From the NCBI GenBank assembly GCA_947652115.1, contig OX393568.1, positions 12,731,121 through 12,795,120 of the forward strand: DNA of 64,000 nucleotides. Direction: 5' to 3'. The notes below the pieces were generated by a model that was not told the origin of the DNA, searched no databases, and was given only the letters and a program-made list of their open reading frames with translations. A program made the position numbers and the translations under genes. The stretch comes from Blastomussa wellsi (lineage: Eukaryota; Cnidaria; Anthozoa; Scleractinia; Plerogyridae). Positions 11,501-22,513 of the stretch are shown here, one piece after another. Each line of letters begins with the position of its first letter. Positions within the stretch are counted from its first letter, which is position 1.

Positions 11501-12450
11501 CCAATTTATTGAGTTCATATTTTCCTGTGAGGACTGAAATGCTCTACGTCACTAAAATCAATGGGAGTTCGAACTGCAAGAAGTTGTTCCAAGACAAATA
11601 GAAGTGATAATGTAAATGATGGAATTGACCTACCTTGCAACAACATTTCAACGAGTCGGCAAAAGTAGTTGTGACAGTTGCATGAAATGAGTGATAATTT
11701 CAATATTTCAATTTTTCCTCTTTAAATCTGGTGTGGATTAGGAATCTTAGAGTGGTGGTTTTGAAAATAAAAATGTGCTTGATTTTTTCAACCTACACCA
11801 TAATAATTGCATGGGCAATCTACAATCTCCTACACAGACACTCTTTTAGCAACATGGCAGACTCTGATGATGATGGTATAGTGTCGAGTAGAAACCAGAG
11901 AATAAAAACTAAAAGTTGACTGCCTCTTCCTGCACACTTTGCATTTTGGGATTGATTTTGCACAGTTCATGTGGCATTGTGGCACAAATGTTAACTCTCT
12001 TCCTAACCATGAACCCTTGCGCTCCATGTTTTCCCGCCTTATCTTCTTGACTGACTGGAACACTGGGACCAGGCAGTAAAGTTGGATATTTTATATGATT
12101 GTCGGGGGAGGCAGAGGTGTTTGGAGGAGCCTGAACAAATGAAAAATTATCTGGGTGAGTACAGCTTGAAGGCCACTCGCCCTGATGGTGAGTGCTCCAA
12201 AGATTTAGTTTACAACCCTGAAACAACATTTTCAAAAAACTTTGTAAAGCAATTTTAAGTAAACCAAGATTGCAGTAGGATTGTTTTGTTTCCTGCAATA
12301 GTAGGTCAATATCTTTCAATCAATCAAACACTTCTCTCATTAAAAGGTCTTTGATGATGGTAAATTTATTTATTATAATTGTTATTTGTTTATTGTCATT
12401 TTTAATGTGTTTTTCCAAAAAAGTGTACTGTAATGTTATTTCTGTCGCAG

Positions 12451-12540
12451 CTTGCATACTTGAAGGCAACAGCAATTGCTCAAGTGAGGATTGAAGAGAA
12501 AGAAGAATATCAAAGGGAAGTACAGCACATCAGGAAACAG
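12451..12540 (+). CDS. OFD1: OFD1-like gene, exon B
   Basis: Exactly 30 codons between tctgtcgcag and GTAAAACC. The translation starts LAYLKATAIAQVRIEEKEEY and aligns without gaps to recalled human OFD1 around [22 protein letters not shown]. It begins and ends in phase 0, matching the end of exon A and the start of exon C. This is the strongest single-exon match and anchors the identification. The protein region is part of the central coiled coil that assembles at centriole distal ends. Confidence 0.7.
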
Positions 12541-12740
12541 GTAAAACCCACAGATTAAGGTTATCTTTACAATGTCTGGATTTTCTTGGTGTTTCCTGAA
12601 GCGTATGGTCATTTGAGCCATAAGCATAAGTTGCTTTTGGCATGAGATTGTGTAAAAATGTTAGTTACTATATCAGCGACAAGGGCACCATTGAAATAAA
12701 TTGCACTATCATGTTTTTGTTCAGGTGTGACAGTCCCTAC

Positions 12741-14025
12741 TCACATATAAAATACTGGTTCTGGCATAGCAATTTTGCAGTTGTTTTAACTTATTGCTGG
12801 AAGCCGAGTTTACACTACACTTTGCTCCAAAATGTCGCCGAGTTTAGTGTGAACGGCTTCCAGCGATAAGGGCAACAATTTGTGCAAACTTGCTGTGTCC
12901 AGAACCAGTATTTTATGTGTGTGAAAAAGCAAATAACACAGAAGTAAACAAAAGAGCGTGACCCCAACCAAGCGAGTGGATGTGTGCCAGAATTAATTTC
13001 CAATTGAAGAAATATCTGCACAAGTATATACGCCAATATGGCTGCCACAAATTATACATCCGCTGTTTTGCAAATGTTTTACGGTCCAATAACGAGGCAG
13101 GAAAACAGAAACCTACATCAACCATTACAACCACAACTGGATGTATTATATGACAGGTTTCTATTATCACAAAGTAATTTCCGGGAATGGCTTCGTGTTT
13201 GGAGAATGGATGTATCCTAAGGAAATCCAAACAACAAAGATTTATTAGTGTTTGCAAGAGAAAATAAAGCAAGGTTCTGAGAACTCCAAAAGTTAAAAAG
13301 CGTGGAAGTAAGTTTCGGGTTAGAAGTAAAGTTTTCAAGAGAAAGAAACGATGAAACGCAGCACATGAAACATTAGTTTAAAGAAAAAGAACCACACGTT
13401 TTTAACAGGGATGATGAAGAACTGATAAAACAAAAATTTGATGAATTCATTGAAAGAACAAAGGGAGAAATAGAAAACTGGTCTGTGGAGGGATCAGGAT
13501 GGGAAGTTGAAATGATAAAGACTGCGTTCGTGAATGTCGCACGCTATCAACTGTTGTGCGGAGGAACTTATTTGCCTCTTCCGGCTAATCTGTCAAAAAA
13601 GAAGGCCATAGTCAACGTGCAAAACAGGGACAATGAATGTTTGAATTGGGCACTAAGAGCTGCTTTATTCCCTCCAAAAGATGGAAAGAACCCACAAAGA
13701 CCAAGCAAATATCCGGTTAACGATGGTATCAGCTACAATGGCATCAATTTCCCAACACCGGTAAAGCAGATAGACAAGCTTGAGGCGCAAAACAAAGGCC
13801 TCGCAATAAATGTCTTTGGCTGGGAAAACAACTGTGTGATAGTACACAGGATAAGCAGAAAAGAAGCGAATGTGCCGCAGATAAGCCTGATGCTAATAGA
13901 GTCAGGGGAAATACAGCACTATTGTTCTGTAAAACGGGTGAGTGCTTTGCTGTTTTACAAGGCAATTAATGATACAACTTTCTATTGCATGATGTGCTTA
14001 TCACGTTTTACACGAGCGGAGTTGC
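12741..14025 (+). repeat. E1 left terminal inverted repeat (contains PolB 5' end)
   Basis: The reverse complement of about 20466-21575 matches this stretch, with two deletions in the right copy around PolB codons 13060-13290. It opens with a self-complementary segment (about 12741-12923; arms share CTGGTTCTGG/CCAGAACCAG and GCTGGAAGCC/GGCTTCCAGC). Block 12946-12976 follows and is shared by all four Polinton ends in the window. The rest is PolB coding DNA. Confidence 0.75.
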
Positions 14026-16770
14026 TCGAGAACCACAAAAAATACTGCAACGGCGTGAATGGCAGGCCGACAAGGATCGAGATGCCGGAAGAGGGGAAAA
14101 ACACCCTTTCTTTCCGAAATCATCACAGACAGATAAAGGTGCCATACGTGATATACGCGGACTTTGAGGCATTGGTCAGAAAGATTTCTGGCTGCAAGCG
14201 CGGGCCAGAGAGCAAGCAAGAAAGCTACGCGGAGAAGGCCGAATGACACAAGGCATGCGGGTATTCGTACATGGTTGTGAGAAGCGACGGCGAAGTTACA
14301 GGGTCAAAAGTTTACAGGGGCGAAAATGCGGTGGGAACGTTTCTAAGTGACATTCTGCAGTAGGAGGTTGCAATAAGAGAAAGTTTGGCCGAACCCAAGC
14401 CGATTGTAATGATGGCAGAAGACTGGGAAATATTTAATGAAACATCTGATTGCTTTTTTTAACAAAAGTCTTATAAAGGATGAATTCTTGGACTCATTAC
14501 TTGTTTGGAACAAAATGGAGGACCAATATTTGGGCCAAAGCCACAAAAAATGTTTTTACTTTGAACAGACAAAAGTGGATTTTCTATTCTGCGCAAAGCC
14601 TTTGCTTCAGGAAAACTTCAAAAAAGACCACTGCCACATAACGGGCAGGTTCCGCGGCACCGCACACAACGCATGCAATTTAAAACTGCGAATAAAACCC
14701 AAAACGGCCCCAATACCAGTTGTATTTCACAACCTGAGGGGCTATGACACGCACCACCTTATGCAAGCGATGTCACAGCAGCAGAAAGAAGTGAAATGCA
14801 TCGCTAACAACATTGAAAAGTACATCACAGTTCCAGTTGTGAATCTGCATTTCATTGACAGCTTGAACTTTCTGCAAGGAAGCCTCGATTTGCTTGTAAA
14901 CGCAACGCCAAAGGAGTCATTAAAAATAACATCAAACATTTCAGAAGGCAACGAACTGCTTTACAAAAAGGGTATTTACCCTTACGAGTACATGGATTCA
15001 TGGGAGAGATTCAGCGGGACGAGTCTGCCGGACAAAGACAAGTTTTACAGCAAACTGAATGACGAGCACATAACAGATGAGGAGTACGCTCACGCGCAAA
15101 TGGTCTGGGGGGGCTTTCGGATGCAAAACTCTGGGCGACTACCATGATCTTTACGTGAAAACGGATGTCGCCCTGCTGGCTGATGTATTCGAGAACTTCC
15201 GAAACCTATGCCAAGAGCAGTACAGGATAGATCTGGCACATTATTACACGTCGCCAGGCCTGAGCTGGGACGCGCTCTTGAAAAAGACGGGAGTCGAGCT
15301 GGAGTTACTCACAGACCTTGAAATGCATCTCTTCGTGGAAAGAGGAATCCATGGTGGAATCTCGATGGTAAGCAAGAGGTGCACCAAGGCAAACAACCCC
15401 TTGCTGCCTGACTACGACCCCAGCAAACCGAAAAAATATATTATGTATCTCGACGGAAACAACCTGTACGGATGGGCAATGAGCAAGTGCTTCCACAAGA
15501 GATTTCAAATGGAAACGCGTTATGTCCACAGAGCAGGAGATCCTCAAGAAAAAAGAGAACGCAAAGAATGGGTGGATTCTCGAGGTTGATGTTGAATATC
15601 CCGCAGAACTGCACGAGGAACATAACAGCTATCCCATGGCACCAGAGAAAAAAGTCGTGAAAAAGGAATGGATGTCGGACTACCAAAAGAATTTAATGAA
15701 AGACCTGGCCCCACTGGAGAGCAAGAAGCTGCTGCTGATCCTCGAAGACAAAAACAACTGTGTCGTGCATTACAGAAACCTTCAGTGTTATCTGAAGCAG
15801 GGCATGAAACTGAAACGCCTGCACAGGGTGCTCGAGTTTGAACAAGAATGCTGGATGGACCCGTACATCAAGATGAATACTGAGAACAGGAAAAACGCAA
15901 AGAGCGACTTTGAAAAGAACTTTTACAAGCTCATGAACAACTCAGTTTTTGGCAAAACCATGGAAAACCTGTGCAACCGTGTTGCAGCAACGAGAAGGAC
16001 AAAATAAGGAAATTGGTTGCCAGCCCTTTGTACTCAAGGGTTGCCGAATTTACAAACGACATGGCGGGGATCCACATGCATAAAAGCAAGCTGCTGCTGA
16101 ATAAACCTTTTTACACGGGCATGACAATCCTTGACAACAGCAAGATCCTGATGTACGACTTTTTCTACAACAATCTGAAAAAGCAATACGGTGAAAAGTG
16201 TGAGCTCTTGTACACAGACACCGACAGCCTTCTGCTTGAGATAGAAACGGATGATGTCTACAAAGACATCGAAAGAAACAAATTTCTTTATGATACAAGC
16301 GATTACCCGGAGGAGCATCCACTTCACTCAAACGCCAACAAAAAGGCCTTGGGCAAGATGAAAGATGAATGTGCCGGAACGCCGATTGCAGAGTATGTGT
16401 GTCTGAGGCCAGAAATATACTCGATTCTGAGTGCGGACGAAAAAACATCAAAAAAGTGAAGGGCGTAAAAAAGTGTGTTGTCAAGAAACAAATAATGCAT
16501 GAACAGTACAAGGAAACACTTTCAGGTGCGAAACAGTTACGACACGAAATGAACGTTCTTCGAAGTGAGGGGCATGAGATCTATGGCATGCACGTAAACA
16601 AGATTTCGCTGTCGGCATTTGATTCAAAGCGGAAAAAAGCAGACGACGGGATCCATACAAATGCTTACGGGTACTCCAGGCCTTCAGATGCTGAAATAGA
16701 GTTGCTCTGGGGGTTAGAAGCTGAAATAGAAGCTTTATTGGCAGATGTTGATTTGTCAGCATTTTGTTAG
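13038..16770 (+). pseudogene. E1 protein-primed DNA polymerase B, broken
   Basis: Replicative PolB of a Polinton. An ATG at 13038 opens the frame, which meets a stop at 13218 and continues in pieces 13485-14246, 14437-15147, 15077-15589, 15522-16007, 15971-16459 and 16369-16770. Visible in order: a C2H2-like finger near 13990-14050, Exo I YADFEAL near 14155, an endonuclease-VII-like Cys/His patch near 14590-14670 (DHCHITG), Exo III-like YHDLYVKTD near 15140, motif A LDGNNLYG near 15450, motif B KLMNNSVFGKT near 15930, and motif C YTDTDS near 16210. All catalytic residues I can see are kept, but at least five frame changes or stops disable it. It converges on the integrase gene. Confidence 0.85.
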
Positions 16771-17734
16771 AGTTGCTCGGGGGGGGGGGGGGCAACTGTG
16801 TGTTTGGAGGGACAACCAGCAGCTCTTCACGCACAAAGCCGTGCTTGGGCCCATTGTGCAAATAGTAGAGAACGGGTTGATTTGGTTTGGTAAAAGATCT
16901 TTCAATGTTGTAAACTTTCAACGACCAGATTGGATCTGTGGCTCTCTTTTTTCCCCCACCTTCCAACTCTCCCTGATAGTATAGATAACGAACTTGGACA
17001 GGGGTTAGGATTTGTTTGCTCTTTCCAACAAGCCTTCTATAAGGTATTGATGGTTTGGAATAAACAGATTTTTCTTTGATAGCTTCTGCGGGTTTCTTGC
17101 CAATAAGGCTTGTTACCTCGTTATTGAGAGCGGCAACAACTTCAGGAAGTCTTTTCACCCACGCAGTAGACCGCTGGCCCTCGGGGAGTCGCATTTCCAC
17201 AGCGTACTGGTGCCCGAACAAGCGCTCGGCAAGGGTGCAGTTGAAACATTCAACAATGGCCTCGTCGCGGTGAATGTCAACGCGCGCACGCCGGATAAAG
17301 GTTTCGTGATTTTCCATGTCTTTTGCAACGGCGCCCATGAATTCGCACCCGGGGTCAACCTGCAGCATCTGGGGCCACTTCAGAGGCGCACGCTTGTAAA
17401 TCTTCTTGGAGGCCTGGGCGACCTCATCAGAATTTTTCGAAGTCAAATGTTCCGCCTCTTTGAAGGGGCTGGCCACGTCGACAACGGTCAGCGCGTATTG
17501 GAAAACTTTGCTCCCACGTGGCAGTTTGTCGTGTGGCAGAAAAAGAAGGTTCGCTTGGTGGACCACGTTAGGTGTGGACACGTCAAATTTTGGTCGAGGA
17601 AAGTGCCTTGGAGCTTGCTTGACCAGCCACTTGTCTTCTGGTACCTTGGTGGCCTTGGATAATTTTTTGATAGCGGCAATGCCTTTCCAATATCCCCCAG
17701 GGCCATAGTATATCTTTGCGAGTTTTGCATCCAT
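16481..17734 (-). CDS. E1 retroviral-type integrase, C-terminally extended
   Basis: A 417-codon open frame, the longest intact gene in E1, starting MDAKLAKIYYGPGG. It has a DDE/RNase H-fold integrase core: first acidic block HQANLLFLPHD, second LQVDPGCEFMG, third AIVECFN. The first Asp is Asn here, while E2 keeps Asp at that site, so catalysis is probably lost. From about 16790 downward the frame is not integrase. A 14-G run at 16779-16792 has shifted it past the stop used in E2 (the caactctaa sequence survives in another frame), adding about 85 codons antisense to PolB. It would insert element DNA into the genome. Confidence 0.8.
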   Translation of the reverse strand: MDAKLAKIYYGPGGYWKGIAAIKKLSKATKVPEDKWLVKQAPRHFPRPKFDVSTPNVVHQANLLFLPHDKLPRGSKVFQYALTVVDVASPFKEAEHLTSKNSDEVAQASKKIYKRAPLKWPQMLQVDPGCEFMGAVAKDMENHETFIRRARVDIHRDEAIVECFNCTLAERLFGHQYAVEMRLPEGQRSTAWVKRLPEVVAALNNEVTSLIGKKPAEAIKEKSVYSKPSIPYRRLVGKSKQILTPVQVRYLYYQGELEGGGKKRATDPIWSLKVYNIERSFTKPNQPVLYYLHNGPKHGFVREELLVVPPNTQLPPPPPSNSNKMLTNQHLPIKLLFQLLTPRATLFQHLKAWSTRKHLYGSRRLLFSALNQMPTAKSCLRACHRSHAPHFEERSFRVVTVSHLKVFPCTVHALFVS

Positions 17735-17744
17735 CGCTCTATAT

Positions 17745-18167
17745 AAGGAACCGGAAGGCTGCGTAGCCTAGAGCGAGTTCCTGGCACCCACGAACACAAG
17801 TTCACCATTTTTCTGCTTCTCACTTGGCTGATAGAAATCAGAGAACTTGGGCTCTTTGGGAGGTATCATTCGTTCTTCAGGATGCACCTGGTAGTAGAGT
17901 TTGAAGGCATAGTCAGTGTTGGCGAAGTTCTGCTTGGCCTCCTCCTTTATTTGTGCATTTTGTCACAATCCAGTCGAGAAGTTTGGCGTGGTCACGTGTG
18001 TATTTTGCGTACGCAGCTTGATATGCCTCGAGAGCTTTATCATGGCGCACTTTTTCTTCTTGCGCTGCTTTGTCACCACCTCCAAAAGCCCTCACGAGAT
18101 AATTACCGCCGATAAAAGCCGCTGCGTTCATCACAGCCCCGCCAACCATAATCGCGATACTTGCCAT
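17745..18167 (-). pseudogene. E1 small two-membrane-segment Polinton protein
   Basis: The N-terminal open part (18167-17913) begins MASIAIMVGGAVMNAAAFIGG, a Gly/Ala-rich hydrophobic segment, followed by a charged helix. The frame is then lost. Sequence down to 17745 still encodes the charged PPKEPKFSDFYQPS region and a second hydrophobic stretch seen in the E2 homolog at 38400-38788. The function is not recognised; position between capsid genes and integrase suggests a virion or membrane role. Confidence 0.6.
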
Positions 18168-18206
18168 GCTTAGTATATTATCAGAGGTATTTTCAAATGC
18201 AGAATT

Positions 18207-18428
18207 TTAGGCATTTGTGGGAAGGATTTTCTGGTCCTCAAGATACTGTTTGAGCACAACGCTCCCCGCCATTACAGCTGTGAACATTGTGTAGTTTTCG
18301 ATAGAATTAGAAGGAGCACCTGTAAAACTTTTCTTGAACGTTTTTTTGGCAACCCAGCCTATGCCAGCAGCGAGGCCGGTAAGGGTGGCGGCATCCATGA
18401 CTGTTTTCACGAGCTTGTGGTCGGACAT
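18207..18428 (-). CDS. E1 small conserved membrane protein
   Basis: An intact 73-codon gene starting MSDHKLVKTVMDAATLTGLA, with one hydrophobic Gly/Ala stretch, a basic KKTFKKSF patch and a second hydrophobic segment. The E2 homolog at 38136-38356 is frameshifted but otherwise very similar, showing this is a true conserved gene. It lies between the capsid gene and the MASI gene, all on the same strand. I do not recognise its family; a virion membrane or capsid-associated component is the simplest guess. Confidence 0.65.
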   Translation of the reverse strand: MSDHKLVKTVMDAATLTGLAAGIGWVAKKTFKKSFTGAPSNSIENYTMFTAVMAGSVVLKQYLEDQKILPTNA

Positions 18429-18466
18429 GTTGGTTATAGAGAAGAAAAAAAAATATTTAATTGAAA

Positions 18467-19554
18467 TTATTCCTCGCCTTCTTCTTCCTCAAGTACTTCT
18501 TTGAAATGATCAGGATTTTCATCGGTGTAGATTTTCGTCAGCTTCATGTGCAGCATTTTTGTCTTGACAAAGAAGCGGCTGGCTTCCTCCCAAATGTCCT
18601 TGCCTTCGATGCCGTTGTTGTACAGCATGTTGGGTGAGCCGTTCACCGTAATGCTGACTTTCATCAGGTCAGGGTTGAGGTACTTTTCTGAATCCCTGGT
18701 GCCAGCGACATATGGCTCAACAAAGAGGAGAAGGATGCCTTTAAGAGACATTCTCTGGGCGTTGACTCTGAGGTTAATCCTTGTTTCCGTGCCTTTTGCG
18801 AAGGTGACCACCTCAGCCCACATCGTACATGAATTCCTTGCCCTTGGAATAAATACTGTGCGCGTCGGCCGCCAGAGTCTTGCTTCTGATCATTTCGTAC
18901 TCGAGCTGGATGTTGGTCAGCTTGTATTTCAGTTTTTTTGGGTCAGAGCCTTTGACAACCTGTGAGGCCGGCACAAGTGTCCACTCAAACACGAGGTCGT
19001 TGAAAAGAGCTTGGGGGTGAAAGACTTCGTGGTCGGTCAGAATCTGGTGGTCCAGTCTGATGCTGTTTCGTTCCGAAAACATTGTTCAGCACTTTTTCGG
19101 TGGCAATACCCGTGGTTTTCTTATCCCCAGCATTTTAGCGGATCTTGCAAAGGTCCTCACTCTGAATGCCGTCCAGCAGCAAGTTGTCCCGCTCCTCCTG
19201 CAAGAGGAAAAGGTCCTCCCAGATCTTGAAGATGTCATACCCCACCGTGTCCTGCAGTATGGTGCTCGCGTACTTCACAACCAGGTTGTCGACCAGAGCG
19301 TGCGCGACGTTTTGAATGAGGAAGTTGTTGGCGTGCCCTCCAGACAAGTCGATGTTGAAGAGCAGTGTGAGAGAGCCGGGCATGAGGACCTCATTTTCAT
19401 TCAGCTTGGGCACCGAAACATACAGGGTCTTGCTGGGGCTGGCATCGCTGCAATCAAAGGTGATGCGTTTTACTGCACGCTTGGCTTTCATCGTGCCAAG
19501 ATGTTTCTCGTTGTGCATTGGCCGAAGGTTTTCTTGCACCGCCATCATCATCAT
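18467..19554 (-). pseudogene. E1 major capsid protein, frameshifted and C-terminally truncated
   Basis: Three minus-strand frames (19554-19135, 19082-18813, 18823-18467) are homologous in order to the E2 major capsid gene at 34886-36113. Shared blocks include DTVGYDIFKIWED, IRLDHQILTDHE, KLKYKLTNIQLEYEM and NGSPNMLYNNG. Polinton major capsid proteins form a double jelly-roll shell. Frame breaks lie near 19135-19070 and 18825. The last jelly-roll part present in E2 is absent and replaced by an acidic tail (VLEEEEGEE), evidently at the deletion that also removed the ATPase. Confidence 0.8.
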
Positions 19555-19574
19555 TGAATAGTCTCAGGGGAATA

Positions 19575-20175
19575 TTTCCAGAAAGCTCGGCAACAAATCT
19601 TGAAGCCTCTTACAGCCTGGCTGGCTGGAGCTGGTAAAAAAATAGATGCCCTTTTCACCAAAGAAAGGTCAACAGGAAAAGAAAGGCTAAGTCCAAATCT
19701 TGCAAAAGAAATCGAAGACCAACTTGGGCCGATGGCACAAGAAATTATCGCTCAAGACAATGAGAGCATAAGAGAACAACGTCAGAGATTGAGAGAGATG
19801 GAACAACAATTAAGAGATGCTGAAAAAATTGTTGCAGAAAAGGAAAGAGCTACTCAAGAGGTTCAAAATCTGAGAAAGATGAACATGGTTCGAATGTTGA
19901 AAGTGAGGCAGAACTGCGGAGACAGCAGCAACTGATAAAAAATCTTAAAACAGAATTTGAAAATGCAAAAAAAGAGGTGGCAGGTCTTGAAAAACAAGCA
20001 AAAAAGTAAAGCCAAAGAACAAACCTGGATCGACCAACTCAGGGCAAGCCTGGCGGCCAAAGAGAGCGAAAGAAACACCATGGAAAAAAGGCTCAACGAA
20101 ACAAGAATGTTGGATGAACTGCGTAAGCAAGAATCCGACCTTCAAGGACAAAAGATTTGGAAGATGTAAAAAGCC
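19575..20175 (+). pseudogene. E1 coiled-coil protein, broken
   Basis: Frames 19600-19935 and 19957-20169 encode long Glu/Gln/Lys/Arg-rich coiled coil (REQRQRLREMEQQLRDAEK and RMLDELRKQESDL). It is homologous to the minus-strand E2 gene at 33537-34841, which continues into a C-terminal membrane domain that E1 lacks. It is divergent from the capsid gene, as in E2. A frame change lies near 19930. Probably a structural or core-associated protein; function not established. Confidence 0.6.
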
Positions 20176-20465
20176 CGCACCTGCAGGAGCGGATTTAGCA
20201 TTGTATATTTGAGATTCCGCAACCTGTCGTCACGCACCACACTGCAAAGTTCAGCTACTTTGCCCAGAAAGATAGATTATGCTCTGGAAGCCATTTTTTT
20301 TGCGGGCTTTGACGTTTCAAACTTTATCTGTTCCTTTTGAAATATCTCTCTGAACTTTATTGTAAAATACTGGTCAGGCATTACATAAATATTTATTGAG
20401 TTGTTGAATATTTTCTTCAAACTTGGTGCAGCATCATGAAATTCAACTGCTGGAACCGGCAGCGA
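20176..20465 (-). pseudogene. E1 remnant of two adjacent virion genes
   Basis: The minus strand encodes short blocks matching the junction of the two E2 genes at 31098-31563 and 31529 onward (for example DAAPSLKKIFNNSINIYV, then FQKEQIKFETSKP). The sequence stops matching at about 20464, where the right terminal repeat begins. In E2 those genes are full length, so E1 lost the remainder when its right end was rebuilt. Confidence 0.6.
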
Positions 20466-21575
20466 ACTCCGCTCGTGTGAAACGTGATAAGCACATCATG
20501 CAATAGAAAGTTTTATTATTAATTGCCTTGTAAAACAGCAAAGTGCTCACCCGTTTTACATAAAAATAGTGCTGTATTTCCCCTTACTCTATTAGCATCA
20601 GGCTTATCCGCGGCACATTCGCTTCTTTTCTGCTTATCCTGTGTACTATCACACAGTTGTTTTCCCAGCCAAAGACATTTATTACGATGCCTTTGTTTTG
20701 TGCCTCAAGCTTGTCTATCTGCTTTACCAGTGTTGGGAAATTGATGCCATTGTAGCTGATACCATCGTTAACCGGATATTGTCTTTGTGGGTTCTTTCCA
20801 TCTTTTGGAGGGAATAAAGCAGCTCTTAGTGCCCACTTCAAACATTCATTGTCCCTGTTTTGCACGTTGACTATGGCCTTCTTTTTGCCAGATTGGCTCG
20901 AAGAGGCAAATAAGTTCCTCCGTGCAGCGGTTGATAGCGTGCGACATTCATGAATGCAGTCTTTATCATTTCAACTTCCCATCCTGATCCCTCCACAGAC
21001 CAGTTTTCTATTTCTCCCTTTGTACTTTCAAAGAATTCATCGAATTTTTGTTTCATCAGATCTTCATCATCCCTGTTAATAAAGTGTGGTTCTTTTTCTT
21101 TAAAACAATGTTTCATGTGTTGAAAACTCTCTTGAAAACTTTACTTCTAACCCAAAACTTACTTTCACGCTTTTTAACTTTTGGAGTTCTTGTTCAACCA
21201 AATCAGTGAACCTTGCTTTATTTTCTCTTGCAAACACTAACACCGGGAAATTACTTTGTGATAATAGAAACAAGCGGATGTATAATTTGCAGTAGCCATA
21301 TTGGCATATACACTTGTGCAGATATTTCTTCAATTGGAAATTAACTCTGGCACACATCCGCTCGCTTGGTTGGGGTCATGCTCTTTCGTTTACTTCTGTG
21401 TTATTTGCTTTTTCACACACATATAAAATACTTATTCTGGACACAGCAAGTTTGCACAAATTGTTACCCAGCACAATTTTGCAGTTGTTTTAACTTATCG
21501 CTGGAAGCCGTTTACACTAAACTCGGCGACATTTTGTATCCGAGTTTAGTGTAAACTCGGCTTCCAGCGATAGGT
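20466..21575 (-). repeat. E1 right terminal inverted repeat with PolB N-terminal copy
   Basis: An inverted copy of 12741-14025. On the minus strand it encodes the PolB N-terminal region again (20865-20584 and 21116-20871 are open), ending at the codons just after the finger motif near 20466. The block shared by all Polinton ends lies at 21361-21391, and the self-complementary end at about 21395-21575. The outer arm diverges after about 21574, suggesting loss of the extreme terminus before the Penelope fragment. Confidence 0.75.
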
Positions 21576-22060
21576 TAAAACATGTACAGTGGAGTTCCAT
21601 GCAGTGCCTGGCATTACAGTATTTCCGAGAATACAGTAATTCCGAGAACACCTTCGTGAGGTAGAGAAAGACGACAAAAATGCATCGAAACCGGTCGCGA
21701 GACACTTCAATCTCCCAAATCATTCTAAGCAGCATATGGCAGTCTGCGGCCTTTCCCTTCACCAAGGAAACACGGAAAGCCGTAAAACTCTAGAACAAAA
21801 ATTTATTTTTCAAATTGGCACTCTTAATCCTCACGGTATCAACGAACGCTTTTCATTCAACTAATTTATTCCGAAGTTTTCACGTTACCAGTCACCAGCC
21901 AATAGCGAAGCTCCATCTTTCTGTATATAAAAACACACGACGCACAATTCCTTGATTCGCTCCAACAAAGGGCTAACGCTCGAAACATCAGCTCTTGAAT
22001 CTCTTTACGTGGCCAATAGACATTATCAACCCAGTTGATAAAACCAAATTATATTGTTAT
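21576..22060 (+). pseudogene. Penelope-like element 3' fragment
   Basis: From about 21638 the + strand encodes the C-terminal GIY-YIG region (KPVARHFN followed by HSKQHMAVCGLSLHQG) to a stop at 21862-21864, then the same 3' UTR as the copy at 5845-6290. A block of roughly 55 bp (about 22051-22111: ttgttatac..cctctatt) follows. It also borders the first copy, but in the opposite orientation relative to the coding strand. The RT is absent. Confidence 0.75.
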
Positions 22061-22062
22061 AC

Positions 22063-22107
<45 letters not shown>

Positions 22108-22111
22108 CTAT

Positions 22112-22507
22112 TTTTTTTGAAAACCTTGTGAAAAAACGGGGGTTGATTTGGAATGCATCTCATTTGCATGTATGCAAATTAGTCAATCTGAGGCTAGCTG
22201 TATGTCACTGCTAAGGGAACTTGTTTATAACAAAACTAATGACGCAAATGAAACCAGTGCTTACCGGTTTCAGGGGAAAAACCCTTTGTATTAGATCACA
22301 GACTGAAAGCTTATATGTTATATTTTCTTACAATTTTTTTGTTGTCTCTGAACTTTTTTCACTGACACTGGTGAATGATGTGAGACGAATAACATATTTT
22401 TTTTTGAAAGAGGTGGAGGAAAATAAACCAAGCATCTATTAATCTTGTTTTTGACAAATACTTTTGATCAATCAAGGGTAGAGAGGACCTGGGACTCTTT
22501 TTTTTCT
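22112..22507. other. Non-coding spacer between Penelope fragment and E3
   Basis: No supported gene. T-rich sequence precedes the start of homology with E2 at about 22508. Confidence 0.4.
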
Positions 22508-22513
22508 CGAATT

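Larger units (their letters stand above)
4004..12450 (+). other. OFD1-like intron A-B (8.4 kb)
   Basis: The intron runs from the GT donor at 4004 to a tctgtcgcag acceptor at 12441-12450. It contains a MITE (4698-4843), a Penelope element (about 5845-6945), an RTE-like LINE with nested SINE and MITE (7130-8812), a hAT relic (9060-11045) and a tRNA-derived SINE (about 11335-11500). At 4004-4697, 4844-5840, 9330-10850 and 11500-12450 I see nothing further to support. Confidence 0.6.
12741..21575 (+). mobile_element. Polinton/Maverick E1, internally deleted (about 8.8 kb)
   Basis: Long terminal inverted repeats (about 12741-14025 and 20466-21575) enclose PolB (+), integrase (-), two small membrane-protein genes (-), major capsid gene (-), coiled-coil gene (+) and a truncated virion-gene remnant (-). 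Order and orientation match inverted E2. Compared with E2 it lacks the packaging ATPase, penton, late-domain protein and Cys-rich cassette. The right end appears to lose its outermost 40-50 bp. No target duplication was found. It lies wholly in the intron between OFD1-like exons B and C. Confidence 0.8.

Noticed and set aside
17210..17662. 150-codon + strand open frame inside E1
   Set aside because: It is antisense to the integrase, with no family character of its own.
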